Assembly (NCBI RefSeq): GCF_050948215.1 | Contig: NW_027488875.1 | Coordinates: 124,001 to 188,000 of the forward strand | Source of the DNA: Halictus rubicundus | Taxonomy: Eukaryota > Arthropoda > Insecta > Hymenoptera > Halictidae | Reading direction: 5' to 3' | Length of the DNA: 64,000 nucleotides | Shown: piece after piece, positions 1-15,520 of the stretch | Numbering within the stretch: the first letter of the stretch is position 1 | How the letters are laid out: every line of letters starts with the position of its first letter | Notes under the pieces: model-generated | Databases searched by the model: none | What the model was told of the DNA's origin: nothing | Seen by the model: only the letters and a program-made list of their open reading frames with translations | Position numbers and translations under genes: made by a program

Positions 1-3000
1 AGAGGATAGGATCGGATAGAGGATAGGATAGGGGATTGGATAGGACAGAGGATATGATAGGATAGAGGATAGGATAGGATTCGATAGTGGATTGGATAGG
101 ACATAGTATAGAATAGGATAGAGGATAGGATAGGATAGTGGATAGGATAGGATTGAGTTTAGGATAGGATAGAGGATAGGATAGGATAGAGGATATGATA
201 GGATTGAGGATAGGATAGGATAGAGGATAGGATAGGATAGGATAGAGGATCGGATGGGGGATTGGATAGGATAGAGGATAGGAGACGATAGAGGATAGGA
301 TAGGGCATTGGATAGGATAGAGGACTGGAGACGATGGAGGATAGGATAGAATAGAGGATAGGATAGGATAGAGGATTGGATAGGATAGAGTATAGGATAG
401 GATAGAGGATAGGATAGGATAGAGGATAGGATAGGATAGGATAGAGGATAGGATAGGATAGGGGATAGGATAGGATAGAGGATAGGATAGGATAGAGGAT
501 AGAATAGAGGATAGGATTGGATAGAGGATAGGATAGGATAGAGGATAGGATAGGATAGAGGATAGGATAGGGGATTGGATAGGATAGAGGATAGGATAGG
601 ATAAAGGATAGGATAGAGGATAGGATCGGATAGAGGATAGGATAGGGGATTGGATAGGATAGAGGATAGGATAGGATCGTGGATATAATAGGATGGAGGA
701 TAGGATAGGATAGAGGATAGGATATAATAGAGGATAGGATCGGATAGAGGATAGGATAGGATAGAGGATAGGATAGGATAGAGGATAGAATAGAGGATAG
801 GATTGGATAGAGGATAGGATAGGATAGAGGATAGGATAGGATAGAGGATAGGATAGGGGATTGGATAGGATAGAGGATAGGATAGGATAAAGGATAGGAT
901 AGAGGATAGGATCGGATAGAGGATAGGATAGGGGATTGGATAGGATAGAGGATAGGATAGGATCGTGGATATAATAGGATGGAGGATAGGATAGGATAGA
1001 GGATAGGATATAATAGAGGATAGGATCGGATAGAGGATAGGGGAGGATAGAGGATAGGATAGGATAGAGTATCTGATAGGGGATTGGATAGGATAGAGGA
1101 TAGGAGACGATAGAGGATAGGATAGGGGATTGGATAGGATAGAGGTCAGGAGACGATAGAGGATAGGATAGGATACAGGATATGATAGAATAGAGGATAG
1201 GATAGGATTGAGGATAGGACGGGATAGAGGAGAGGATAGAGGATTGGATAGGGGATTGGATAGTATAGAGGATAGGATAGGATAGAGGATAGGATAGGAT
1301 AGAGGATAGAATAGTGGATAGAATCGGATAGAGGATGGGATAGGGGATTGGATAGGATAGATGATAGGATAGGATAGAGGATAGGATGGAATGGAGGATA
1401 GGATAGTATAGAGGATAGGTATAATAGAGGATAGAGGATAGGATAGAGGATAGGAGAGGACAGAGGATAGGATAGGATTGGATAGAGGATAGGATAGAGG
1501 ATAGGATCGGATAGAGGATAGGATAGGATAGAGGATAGGATAGGATAGAGGATAGGATAGGATAGAGGATAGGATAGGATAGAGGATAGGATAGGATAGA
1601 GGATAGGATAGGATAGGATAGAGGATAGGATAGGATAGAGGATGGGATAGGATGGAGGATAGGATAGGATAGAGGATAGGATAGGATAGAGGATAGGATA
1701 GGATAGAGGATAGGATAGGATAGAGTATCTGATAGGGGATTGGATAGGATGGAGGATAGGAGACGATAGAGGATTGGATAGTGGATTGGATAGGATAGAG
1801 GACAGGAGACGATAGAGGATAGCATACGATACAGGATTGGATAGGATAGAGAATAGGATAGGATGGAGGATAGGATAGGATAGAGGATAGGATAGGATAC
1901 AGGATAGGATAGCATAGACGATAGGATAGGACAGAGTATATGATAGGATAGAGGATAGGATAGAGGATTGGATCGGATAGAGGATAGGATAGTGGATTGG
2001 ATAGGATAGAGGATAGGATAGTGGATAGGATAGGATAGGATAGAGGATAGGATAGGATAGAGGATAGTATAGGATAGAGGATAGTATAGGATAGAGGATA
2101 GGAGAGGGGATTGGATAGGATAGAGGATAGGATAGGATTGAGGATAGGATAGGATAGGATAGAGGATAGGATAGGATAGAGGATAGGATAGGATAGAGGA
2201 TAGGATAGGATAGAGGATAGGATAGGATAGAGGATAGGATAGGATAGAGGATAGGATAGGATAAAGGATAGGATAGAGGATAGGATCGGATAGAGGATAG
2301 GATAGGGGATTGGATAGGATAGAGGATAGGATAGGATCGTGGATATAATAGGATGGAGGATAGGATCGGATAGAGGATAGGATAGGATAGAGGATAGAAT
2401 AGGATAGAGGATGGGATAGGATGGAGGATAGGATAGGATAGAGGATAGGATAGGATAGAGGATCGGATAGGGGATTGGATAGGATTGAGGATAGAGGATA
2501 GGATAGGATAAAGGATAGGATAGAGGATAGGATCGGATAGAGGATAGGATAGGGGATTGGATAGGATAGAGGATAGGATAGGATCGTGGATATAATAGGA
2601 TGGAGGATAGGATAGGATAGAGGATAGGATATAATAGAGGATAGGATCGGATAGAGGATAGGAGAGGGGATTGGACAGGACAGAGTATATGATAGGATAG
2701 AGGATAGGATAGGATAGGATAGTGGATTGGATAGGATAGAGGGTAGGATAGGATAGAGGATAGAATAGAGGATAGGATCGGATAGAGGATAGGATAGGAT
2801 AGAGGATAGAATAGGATCGAGGATATGATAGGATAGAGGATAGGATAGGATAGAGTATCTGATGACGATTGATAGACGATTGGATAGTGGATTGGATAGG
2901 ATAGAGGACAGGAGACGATAGAGGATAGCATACGATACAGGATTGGATAGGATAGAGGATAGGATAGGATGGAGGATAGGATAGGATAGAGGATAGGATA

Positions 3001-4853
3001 GGATACAGGATAGGATAGCATAGACGATAGGATAGGACAGAGGATATGATAGGATAGAGGATCTGATAGGGGATTGGATAGGATAGAGGATAGGAGACGA
3101 TAGAGGATTGGATAGTGGATTGGATAGGATAGAGGATAGGAGACGATAGAGGATTGGATAGTGGATTGGATAGGATAGAGGACAGGAGACGATAGAGGAT
3201 AGCATTCGATAGAGGTTAGGATAGGATAGAGGATGGGATAGGATAGGGGATAGGATAGGATAGAGGATAGGATAGGATAGACGATAGGATAGGACAGAGG
3301 ATAGGATAGGATAGAGGATAGGATAGAGGATAGGATCAGATAGAGGATAGGATAGGGGATTGGATAGGATAGAGGATAGGATAGGATCGAGGATATAATA
3401 GGATGGAGGATAGGATAGGATATGATAGAGGATACGATAGGATAGAGGATAGGATAGGATAGAGGATCTGATAGGGGATTGGATAGGATAGAGGATAGGA
3501 GACGATAGAGGATTGGATAGTGGATTGGATAGGATAGAGGACAGGAGACGTTAGAGGATAGCATTCGATAGAGGTTAGGATAGGATAGAGGATGGGATAG
3601 GATAGAGGATAGGATAGGATAGAGGATAGGATAGGATAGACGATAGGATAGGACAGAGGATAGGATAGGATAGAGGATAGGATAGAGGATAGGATCAGAT
3701 AGAGGATAGGATACGGGATTGGATAGGATAGAGGATAGGATAGGATCGAGGATATAATAGGATGGAGGATAGGATAGGATATGATAGAGGATACGATAGG
3801 ATAGAGGATAGGATAGGGGATTGGATAGGACAGAGGATATGATAGGATAGAGGATAGGATAGGATAGGGCAGTGGATTGGATAGGATAGAGTATAGAATA
3901 GGATAGATGATAGGATAGGATAGTGGATAGGATAGGATTGAGGATAGGATAGGATAGAGGATAGGATAGGATGGAGGATAGTATAGGATAGAGGATAGGA
4001 TATAATAGAGGATAGGATCGGATAGAGGATAGGATAGGGGATTGGATAGGATAGAGGATAGGATAGGATCGTGGATATAATAGGATGGAGGATAGGATAG
4101 GATAGAGGATAGGATCGGATAGAGGATAGGATAGGGGATTGGATAGGACAGAGGATATGATAGGATAGAGGATAGGATAGGATTCGATAGTGGATTGGAT
4201 TGGACATAGTATAGAATAGGATAGAGGATAGGATAGGATAGTGGATAGGATAGGATTGAGGTTAGGATAGGATAGAGGATAGGATAGGGGTTTGGATAGG
4301 ATAGAGTATAGGATAGGATAGAGGATAGGATAGGATGGAGGATAGGATAGGATACAGGATAGGTTATAATAGAGGATAGGATCGGATAAAGGATAGGATA
4401 GGGGATTGGATAGGACAGAGGATATGATAGGATAGAGGATAGGATAGGATAGAGGATAGGATAGGATTGAGGATAGGATAGGATAGAGGATAGGATAGGA
4501 TCGTGGATATAATAGGATGGAGGATAGGATAGGATAGAGGATAGGATAGGATAGAGGATAGGATAGGATAGAGGATGGGATAGGATGGAGGATAGGATAG
4601 GATAGAGGATAGGATATAATAGAGGATAGGATCGGATAAAGGATAGGATAGGGGATTGGATAGGACAGAGGATATGATAGGATAAAGGATAGGATAGGAT
4701 AGTGGATTGGATAGGATAGAGGATAGGATAGGATTGAGGATAGGATAGGATAGAGGATAGGATAGGATAGAGGATCGGATAGGGATTGGATAGGATAGAG
4801 TATATAATAGGATAGAGGATATGATAGAATAGAGGATAGGATAGGATACAGGA

Positions 4854-7800
4854 TATGTTAGGAAAGAGGATAGGATAGGATTGAGGATAGGACGCGATAA
4901 AGGAGAGGATAGAGGATTGGACAGGATTGAGGATAGGATAGGATAGGATAGAGTATCGGATAGGGGATTGGATAGGATAGAGGATATAAGACGATAGAGG
5001 ATAGGATAGGGGATTGGATAGGATAGAGGACAGGTGACGATAGAGGATAGGATAGAATAGAGGATAGGATAGGATACAGGATATGATAGAATAGAGGATA
5101 GGATAGGATTGAGGATAGGACAGGATAGAGGAGAGGATAGAGGATTGGATTAGGGAATTGGATAGTATAGAGGAGAGGATAGGATAGAGGATAGGATAGG
5201 ATAGAGGATAGTATAGGATAGAGGATAGGATAGGATAGTGGATAGGATAGGATAGAGGATATGATAGGATTGAGGATAGGATAGGATAGAGGATAGGATA
5301 GGATAGGATAGAGCATCGGATGGGGGATTGGATAGGATAGAGGATAGGAGACGATAGAGGATAGGATAGGGCATTCGATAGGATAGAGGACTGGAGACGA
5401 TGGAGGATAGGATAGAATAGAGGATAGGATAGGATAGAGGATTGGATAGGATAGAGTATAGGATAGGATAGAGGATAGGATTGGATAGAGGATAGGATAG
5501 GATAGACGATCGGATAGGGGATTGGATAGGATAGAGGATAGGAGACGATAGAGGATTGGATAGGTGATTGGATAGTACAGAGGATAGGATAGGATAGAGG
5601 ATAGGATAGGATAGAGGATAGGATAGGATAGAGGATAGGATAGGATAGAGGATAGGATAGGATAGAGGATAGGATAGGATAGAGGATAGGATAGGATAGA
5701 GGATAGGATATGATAGAGGATAGAATAGAGGATAGGATTGGATAGAGGATAGGATAGGATAGAGGATAGGATAGGATAGGATAGAGGATAGGATAGGGGA
5801 TTGGATAGGATAGAGGATAGGATAGGATAAAGGATAGGATGTAGGATAGGATCGGATAGAGAATAGGATAGGGGATTGGATAGGATAGAGGATAGGATAG
5901 GATCGTGGATATAATAGGATGGAGGATAGGATAGGATAGAGGATAGGATCGGATAGAGGATAGGAGAGGGGATTGGACAGGACAGAGGATATGATAGGTT
6001 AGAGGATAGGATAGGATAGTGGATTGGATAGGATAGAGGATAGGATAGGATAGAGGATAGAATAGAGGATAGGATCGGATAGAGGATAGGATAGGATAAA
6101 GGATAGAATAGGATAGAGGATGGGATAGGATGGAGGATAGGATAGGGTAGAGGATAGGATAGGATAGAGGATCGGATATGGGATTGGATAGGATTGAGGA
6201 TAGGATAGGATAGAGGATAGGATGGAATGGAGGATAGGATAGTATAGAGGATAGGTATAATAGAGGATAGAGGATAGGATAGAGGATAGGAGAGGACAGA
6301 GGATAGGATAGGATTGGATAGAGGATAGGATAGAGGATAGGATCGGATAGAGGATAGGATAGGATAGAGGATAGGATAGGATAGAGGATAGGATAGGATA
6401 GAGGATAGGATAGGATAGAGGATAGGATAGGATAGAGGATAGGATAGGATAGAGGATAGGATAGGATAGGATAGAGGATAGGATAGGATAGAGGATGGGA
6501 TAGGATGGAGGATAGGATAGGATAGAGGATAGGATAGGATAGAGGATAGGATAGGATAGAGGATAGGATAGGATAGAGTATCTGATAGGGGATTGGATAG
6601 GATGGAGGATAGGAGACGATAGAGGATTGGATAGTGGATTGGATAGGATAGAGGACAGGAGACGATAGAGGATAGCATACGATACAGGATTGGATAGGAT
6701 AGAGAATAGGATAGGATGGAGGATAGGATAGGATAGAGGATAGGATAGGATACAGGATAGGATAGCATAGACAATAGGATAGGACAGGGTATATGATAGG
6801 ATAGAGGATAGGATAGAGGATTGGATCGGATAGAGGATAGGATAGTGGATTGGATAGGATAGAGGATAGGATAGTGGATAGGATAGGATAGGATAGAGGA
6901 TAGGATAGGATAGAGGATAGTATAGGATAGAGGATAGTATAGGATAGAGGATAGGAGAGGGGATTGGATAGGATAGAGGATAGGATAGGATTGAGGATAG
7001 GATAGGATAGGATAGAGGATAGGATAGGATAGAGGATAGGATAGGATAGAGGATAGGATAGGATAGAGGATAGGATAGGATTGAGGATAGGATAGGATAG
7101 AGGATAGGATAGGATCGTGGATATAATAGGATGGAGGATAGGATAGGATAGAGGATAGGATAGGATAGAGGATAGGATAGGATAGAGGATGGGATAGGAT
7201 GGAGGATAGGATAGGATAGAGGATAGGATATAATAGAGGATAGGATCGGATAAAGGATAGGATAGGGGATTGGATAGGACAGAGGATATGATAGGATAAA
7301 GGATAGGATAGGATAGTGGATTGGATAGGATAGAGGATAGGATAGGATTGAGGATAGGATAGGATAGAGGATAGGATAGGATAGAGGATCGGATAGGGAT
7401 TGGATAGGATAGAGTATATAATAGGATAGAGGATATGATAGAATAGAGGATAGGATAGGATACAGGATATGTTAGGAAAGAGGATAGGATAGGATTGAGG
7501 ATAGGACGCGATAAAGGAGAGGATAGAGGATTGGATAGGATAGAGCATAGGATAGAGGAAAGGATAGACTATAGAATAGGATAGAGGATAGGATAGGATA
7601 GAGGATAGGATAGGATTGAGGATAGGATAGGATAGGATAGAGTATCGGATAGGGGATTGGATAGGATAGAGGATATAAGACGATAGAGGATAGGATAGGG
7701 GATTGGATAGGATAGAGGACAGGTGACGATAGAGGATAGGATAGAATAGAGGATAGGATAGGATACAGGATATGATAGAATAGAGGATAGGATAGGATTG

Positions 7801-10150
7801 AGGATAGGACAGGATAGAGGAGAGGATAGAGGATTGGATTAGGGAATTGGATAGTATAGAGGAGAGGATAGGATAGAGGATAGGATAGGATAGAGGATAG
7901 TATAGGATAGAGGATAGGATAGGATAGTGGATAGGATAGGATAGAGGATATGATAGGATTGAGGATAGGATAGGATAGAGGATAGGATAGGATAGGATAG
8001 AGGATCGGATGGGGGATTGGATAGGATAGAGGATAGGAGACGATAGAGGATAGGATAGGGCATTCGATAGGATAGAGGACTGGAGACGATGGAGGATAGG
8101 ATAGAATAGAGGATAGGATAGGATAGAGGATTGGATAGGATAGAGTATAGGATAGGATAGAGGATAGGATTGGATAGAGGATAGGATAGGATAGACGATC
8201 GGATAGGGGATTGGATAGGATAGAGGATAGGAGACGATAGAGGATTGGATAGGTGATTGGATAGTACAGAGGATAGGATAGGATAGAGGATAGGATAGGA
8301 TAGAGGATAGGATAGGATAGAGGATAGGATAGGATAGAGGATAGGATAGGATAGAGGATAGGATAGGATAGAGGATAGGATATGATAGAGGATAGAATAG
8401 AGGATAGGATTGGATAGAGGATAGGATAGGATAGAGGATAGGATAGGATAGAGGATAGGATAGGGGATTGGATAGGATAGAGGATAGGATAGGATAAAGG
8501 ATAGGATGTAGGATAGGATCGGATAGAGGATAGGATAGGGGATTGGATAGGATAGAGGATAGGATAGGATCGTGGATATAATAGGATGGAGGATAGGATA
8601 GGATAGAGGATAGGATATAATAGAGGATAGGATCGGATAGAGGATAGGAGAGGGGATTGGACAGGACAGAGGATATGATAGGTTAGAGGATAGGATAGGA
8701 TAGTGGATTGGATAGGATAGAGGATAGGATAGGATAGAGGATAGAATAGAGGATAGGATCGGATAGAGGATAGGATAGGATAAAGGATAGAATAGGATAG
8801 AGGATGGGATAGGATGGAGGATAGGATAGGGTAGAGGATAGGATAGGATAGAGGATCGGATATGGGATTGGATAGGATTGAGGATAGGATAGGATAGAGG
8901 ATAGGATGGAATGGAGGATAGGATAGTATAGAGGATAGGTATAATAGAGGATAGAGGATAGGATAGAGGATAGGAGAGGACAGAGGATAGGATAGGATTG
9001 GATAGAGGATAGGATAGAGGATAGGATCGGATAGAGGATAGGATAGGATAGAGGATAGGATAGGATAGAGGATAGGATAGGATAGAGGATAGGATAGGAT
9101 AGAGGATAGGATAGGATAGAGGATAGGATAGGATAGGATAGAGGATAGGATAGGATAGAGGATGGGATAGGATGGAGGATAGGATAGGATAGAGGATAGG
9201 ATAGGATAGAGGATAGGATAGGATAGAGGATAGGATAGGATAGAGTATCTGATAGGGGATTGGATAGGATGGAGGATAGGAGACGATAGAGGATTGGATA
9301 GTGGATTGGATAGGATAGAGGACAGGAGACGATAGAGGATAGCATACGATACAGGATTGGATAGGATAGAGAATAGGATAGGATGCAGGATAGGATAGGA
9401 TAGAGGATAGGATAGGATACAGGATAGGATAGCATAGACGATAGGATAGGACAGAGTATATGATAGGATAGAGGATTGGATAGAGGATTGGATCGGATAG
9501 AGGATAGGATAGTGGATTGGATAGGATAGAGGATAGGATAGTGGATAGGATAGGATAGGATAGAGGATAGGATAGGATAGAGGATAGTATAGGATAGAGG
9601 ATAGTATAGGATAGAGGATAGGAGAGGGGATTGGATAGGATAGAGGATAGGATAGGATTGAGGATAGGATAGGATAGGATAGAGGATAGGATAGGATAGA
9701 GGATAGGATAGGATAGAGGATAGGATAGGATAGAGGATAGGATAGGATTGAGGATAGGATAGGATAGAGGATAGGATAGGATAGGATAGAGGATCGGATG
9801 GGGGATTGGATAGGATAGAGGATAGGAGACGATAGAGGATAGGATAGGGCATTCGATAGGATAGAGGACTGGAGACGATGGAGGATAGGATAGAATAGAG
9901 GATAGGATAGGATAGAGGATTGGATAGGATAGAGTATAGGATAGGATAGAGGATAGGATTGGATAGAGGATAGGATAGGATAGACGATCGGATAGGGGAT
10001 TGGATAGGATAGAGGATAGGAGACGATAGAGGATTGGATAGGTGATTGGATAGTACAGAGGATAGGATAGGATAGAGGATAGGATAGGATAGAGGATAGG
10101 ATAGGATAGAGGATAGGATAGGATAGAGGATAGGATAGGATAGAGGATAG
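4854..10150. repeat. higher-order repeat, period about 2.61-2.69 kb
   Basis: The marker TATGTTAGGAAAGAGG occurs at 4854 and 7468. The marker AGACGATCGG, followed by a GATTGGATAGGTGATTGG variant, occurs at 5504, 8193 and 9982. The first interval is 2689 bp and the second 1789 bp, so two block sizes are nested. Small indels make the offset drift between 2614 and 2689 bp. The same blocks reappear 9463 bp downstream of the 7.5-8.2 kb copies, at about 16.9-17.7 kb. Confidence 0.75.
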
Positions 10151-13100
10151 GATATGATAGAGGATAGAATAGAGGATAGGATTGGATAGAGGATAGGATA
10201 GGATAGAGGATAGGATAGGATAGAGGATAGGATAGGGGATTGGATAGGATAGAGGATAGGATAGGATAAAGGATAGGATGTAGGATAGGATCGGATAGAG
10301 GATAGGATAGGGGATTGGATAGGATAGAGGATAGGATAGGATCGTGGATATAATAGGATGGAGGATAGGATAGGATAGAGGATAGGATATAATAGAGGAT
10401 AGGATCGGATAGAGGATAGGAGAGGGGATTGGACAGGACAGAGGATATGATAGGTTAGAGGATAGGATAGGATAGTGGATTGGATAGGATAGAGGATAGG
10501 ATAGGATAGAGGATAGAATAGAGGATAGGATCGGATAGAGGATAGGATAGGATAAAGGATAGAATAGGATAGAGGATGGGATAGGATGGAGGATAGGATA
10601 GGGTAGAGGATAGGATAGGATAGAGGATCGGATATGGGATTGGATAGGATTGAGGATAGGATAGGATAGAGGATAGGATGGAATGGAGGATAGGATAGTA
10701 TAGAGGATAGGTATAATAGAGGATAGAGGATAGGATAGAGGATAGGAGAGGACAGAGGATAGGATAGGATTGGATAGAGGATAGGATAGAGGATAGGATC
10801 GGATAGAGGATAGGATAGGATAGAGGATAGGATAGGATAGAGGATAGGATAGGATAGAGGATAGGATAGGATAGAGGATAGGATAGGATAGAGGATAGGA
10901 TAGGATAGGATAGAGGATAGGATAGGATAGAGGATGGGATAGGATGGAGGATAGGATAGGATAGAGGATAGGATAGGATAGAGGATAGGATAGGATAGAG
11001 GATAGGATAGGATAGAGTATCTGATAGGGGATTGGATAGGATGGAGGATAGGAGACGATAGAGGATTGGATAGTGGATTGGATAGGATAGAGGACAGGAG
11101 ACGATAGAGGATAGCATACGATACAGGATTGGATAGGATAGAGAATAGGATAGGATGGAGGATAGGATAGGATAGAGGATAGGATAGGATACAGGATAGG
11201 ATAGCATAGACGATAGGATAGGACAGAGTATATGATAGGATAGAGGATTGGATAGAGGATTGGATCGGATAGAGGATAGGATAGTGGATTGGATAGGATA
11301 GAGGATAGGATAGTGGATAGGATAGGATAGGATAGAGGATAGGATAGGATAGAGGATAGTATAGGATAGAGGATAGTATAGGATAGAGGATAGGAGAGGG
11401 GATTGGATAGGATAGAGGATAGGATAGGATTGAGGATAGGATAGGATAGGATAGAGGATAGGATAGGATAGAGGATAGGATAGGATAGAGGATAGGATAG
11501 GATAGAGGATGGGATAGGATGGAGGATAGGATAGGATAGAGGATAGGATAGGATAGAGGATAGGATAGGATAGAGGATAGGATAGGATAGAGTATCTGAT
11601 AGGGGATTGGATAGGATGGAGGATAGGAGACGATAGAGGATTGGATAGTGGATTGGATAGGATAGAGGACAGGAGACGATAGAGGATAGCATACGATACA
11701 GGATTGGATAGGATAGAGAATAGGATAGGATGGAGGATAGGATAGGATAGAGGATAGGATAGGATACAGGATAGGATAGCATAGACGATAGGATAGGACA
11801 GAGTATATGATAGGATAGAGGATTGGATAGAGGATTGGATCGGATAGAGGATAGGATAGTGGATTGGATAGGATAGAGGATAGGATAGTGGATAGGATAG
11901 GATAGGATAGAGGATAGGATAGGATAGAGGATAGTATAGGATAGAGGATAGTATAGGATAGAGGATAGGAGAGGGGATTGGATAGGATAGAGGATAGGAT
12001 AGGATTGAGGATAGGATAGGATAGGATAGAGGATAGGATAGGATAGAGGATAGGATAGGATAGAGGATAGGATAGGATAGAGGATAGGATAGGATAGAGG
12101 ATAGGATAGGATAGAGGATAGGATAGGATAGAGGATAGGATAGGATAGAGGATAGGATAGGATAAAGGGTAGGATAGAGGATAGGATCGGATAGAGGATA
12201 GGATAGGGGATTGGATAGGATAGAGGATAGGATAGGATCGTGGATATAATAGGATGGAGGATAGGATCGGATAGAGGATAGGATAGGATAGAGGATAGAA
12301 TAGGATAGAGGATGGGATAGGATGGAGGATAGGATAGGATAGAGGATAGGATAGGATAGAGGATCGGATAGGGGATTGGATAGGATTGAGGATAGAGGAT
12401 AGGATAGGATAAAGGATAGGATAGAGGATAGGATCGGACAGAGGATAGGATAGGGGGTTGGATAGGATAGAGGATAGGATAGGATCGTGGATATAATAGG
12501 ATGGAGGATAGGATAGGATAGAGGATAGGATATAATAGAGGATAGGATCGGATAGAGGATAGGAGAGGGGATTGGACAGGACAGAGTATATGATAGGATA
12601 GAGGATAGGATAGGATAGAGGATAGGATAGGGGATTGGATAGGATAGAGGATAGGATAGGATAAAGGATAGGATGTAGGATAGGATCGGATAGAGGATAG
12701 GATAGGGGATTGGATAGGATAGAGGATAGGATAGGATCGTGGATATAATAGGATGGAGGATAGGATAGGATAGAGGATAGGATATAATAGAGGATAGGAT
12801 CGGATAGAGGATAGGAGAGGGGATTGGACAGGACAGAGGATATGATAGGTTAGAGGATAGGATAGGATAGTGGATTGGATAGGATAGAGGATAGGATAGG
12901 ATAGAGGATAGAATAGAGGATAGGATCGGATAGAGGATAGGATAGGATAAAGGATAGAATAGGATAGAGGATGGGATAGGATGGAGGATAGGATAGGGTA
13001 GAGGATAGGATAGGATAGAGGATCGGATATGGGATTGGATAGGATTGAGGATAGGATAGGATAGAGGATAGGATGGAATGGAGGATAGGATAGTATAGAG

Positions 13101-14560
13101 GATAGGTATAATAGAGGATAGAGGATAGGATAGAGGATAGGAGAGGACAGAGGATAGGATAGGATTGGATAGAGGATAGGATAGAGGATAGGATCGGATA
13201 GAGGATAGGATAGGATAGAGGATAGGATAGGATAGAGGATAGGATAGGATAGAGGATAGGATAGGATAGAGGATAGGATAGGATAGAGGATAGGATAGGA
13301 TAGGATAGAGGATAGGATAGGATAGAGGATGGGATAGGATGGAGGATAGGATAGGATAGAGGATAGGATAGGATAGAGGATAGGATAGGATAGAGGATAG
13401 GATAGGATAGAGTATCTGATAGGGGATTGGATAGGATGGAGGATAGGAGACGATAGAGGATTGGATAGTGGATTGGATAGGATAGAGGACAGGAGACGAT
13501 AGAGGATAGCATACGATACAGGATTGGATAGGATAGAGAATAGGATAGGATGGAGGATAGGATAGGATAGAGGATAGGATAGGATACAGGATAGGATAGC
13601 ATAGACGATAGGATAGGACAGAGTATATGATAGGATAGAGGATTGGATAGAGGATTGGATCGGATAGAGGATAGGATAGTGGATTGGATAGGATAGAGGA
13701 TAGGATAGTGGATAGGATAGGATAGGATAGAGGATAGGATAGGATAGAGGATAGTATAGGATAGAGGATAGTATAGGATAGAGGATAGGAGAGGGGATTG
13801 GATAGGATAGAGGATAGGATAGGATTGAGGATAGGATAGGATAGGATAGAGGATAGGATAGGATAGAGGATAGGATAGGATAGAGGATAGGATAGGATAG
13901 AGGATAGGATAGGATAGAGGATAGGATAGGATAGAGGATAGGATAGGATAGAGGATAGGATAGGATAAAGGGTAGGATAGAGGATAGGATCGGATAGAGG
14001 ATAGGATAGGGGATTGGATAGGATAGAGGATAGGATAGGATCGTGGATATAATAGGATGGAGGATAGGATCGGATAGAGGATAGGATAGGATAGAGGATA
14101 GAATAGGATAGAGGATGGGATAGGATGGAGGATAGGATAGGATAGAGGATAGGATAGGATAGAGGATCGGATAGGGGATTGGATAGGATTGAGGATAGAG
14201 GATAGGATAGGATAAAGGATAGGATAGAGGATAGGATCGGACAGAGGATAGGATAGGGGATTGGATAGGATAGAGGATAGGATAGGATCGTGGATATAAT
14301 AGGATGGAGGATAGGATAGGATAGAGGATAGGATATAATAGAGGATAGGATCGGATAGAGGATAGGAGAGGGGATTGGACAGGACAGAGTATATGATAGG
14401 ATAGAGGATAGGATAGGATAGTGGATTGGATAGGATAGAGGGTAGGATAGGATAGAGGATAGAATAGAGGATAGGATCGGATAGAGGATAGGATAGGATA
14501 GAGGATAGAATAGGATAGAGGATATGATAGGATAGAGGATAGGATAGGATAGAGTATCTG
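8193..14560. repeat. higher-order repeat, period about 1.8 kb
   Basis: Copies of one block are offset by 1772-1820 bp: AGACGATCGG at 8193 and 9982, the variant GAGTATCTGATAGGGG at 9243, 11015 and 13410, with an extra copy at 11590, and GATAAAGGGTAGG near 12164 and 13968. The extra copy at 11590 is only 575 bp after 11015, so part of a unit was duplicated or another unit was truncated. The variant GAGTATCTGATGACG at 14552 is also found near 2853. Confidence 0.7.
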
Positions 14561-15520
14561 ATGACGATTGATAGACGATTGGATAGTGGATTGGATAGGA
14601 TAGAGGACAGGAGACGATAGAGGATAGCATACGATACAGGATTGGATAGGATAGAGGATAGGATAGGATGGAGGATAGGATAGGATAGAGGATAGGATAG
14701 GATACAGGATAGGATAGCATAGACGATAGGATAGGACAGAGGATATGATAGGATAGAGGATAGGATAGAGGATTGGATCGGATAGAGGATAGGATAGTGG
14801 ATTGGATAGGATAGAGGATAGGATAGAGGATAGGATAGGATAGAGGATAGGATAGGATAGCGGATAGGATAGGATAGAGGATAGGATAGGATAGATGATA
14901 GTATAGGATAGAGGATAGGATAGGATAGAGGATAGGATAGGATAGAGGATAGTATAGGATAGAGGATAGGATAAGATAGAGGATAGGATAGAGGATAGGA
15001 TCGGATAGAGGATAGGATAGGGGATTGGATAGGATAGAGGGTAGGAGACGATAGAGGATTGGATAGGGGATTGGATAGTATAGAGGATAGGATAGGATAG
15101 AGGATAGGATAGGATAGAGGATAGGATAGAGGATAGGATAGGATAGAGGATAGGATAGAGGATAGGATAGGATAGAGGATAGGATAGGATTGAGGATAGG
15201 ATAGGATAGAGGATCGGATAGGGGATTGCATAGGATAGAGGATAGGAGACGATAGAGGATAGGATAGGATAGAGGATAGAATAGAAGATAGGATAGAATA
15301 GAGGATAGGATAGGATACACTATATGATAGGATAGAGGATAGGATAGGATAGTGGATTGGATAGGATAGAGGATAGGATAGGATAGAGGATAGGATAGGA
15401 TAGAGGATAGGATAGGATAGAGGATGGGATAGGATGGAGGATAGGATAGGATAGAGGATAGGATAGGATGGAGGATAGGATAGGATAGAGGATAGGATAG
15501 GATAGAGGATAGGATAGGAT

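Noticed and set aside
10455..15320. Very long minus-strand open frame (1621 codons) and its many relatives in the satellite
   Set aside because: The repeat has no stop in any minus-strand phase and uses only a few amino acids. Overlapping frames are equally open and starts are incidental. It has no gene-like features.
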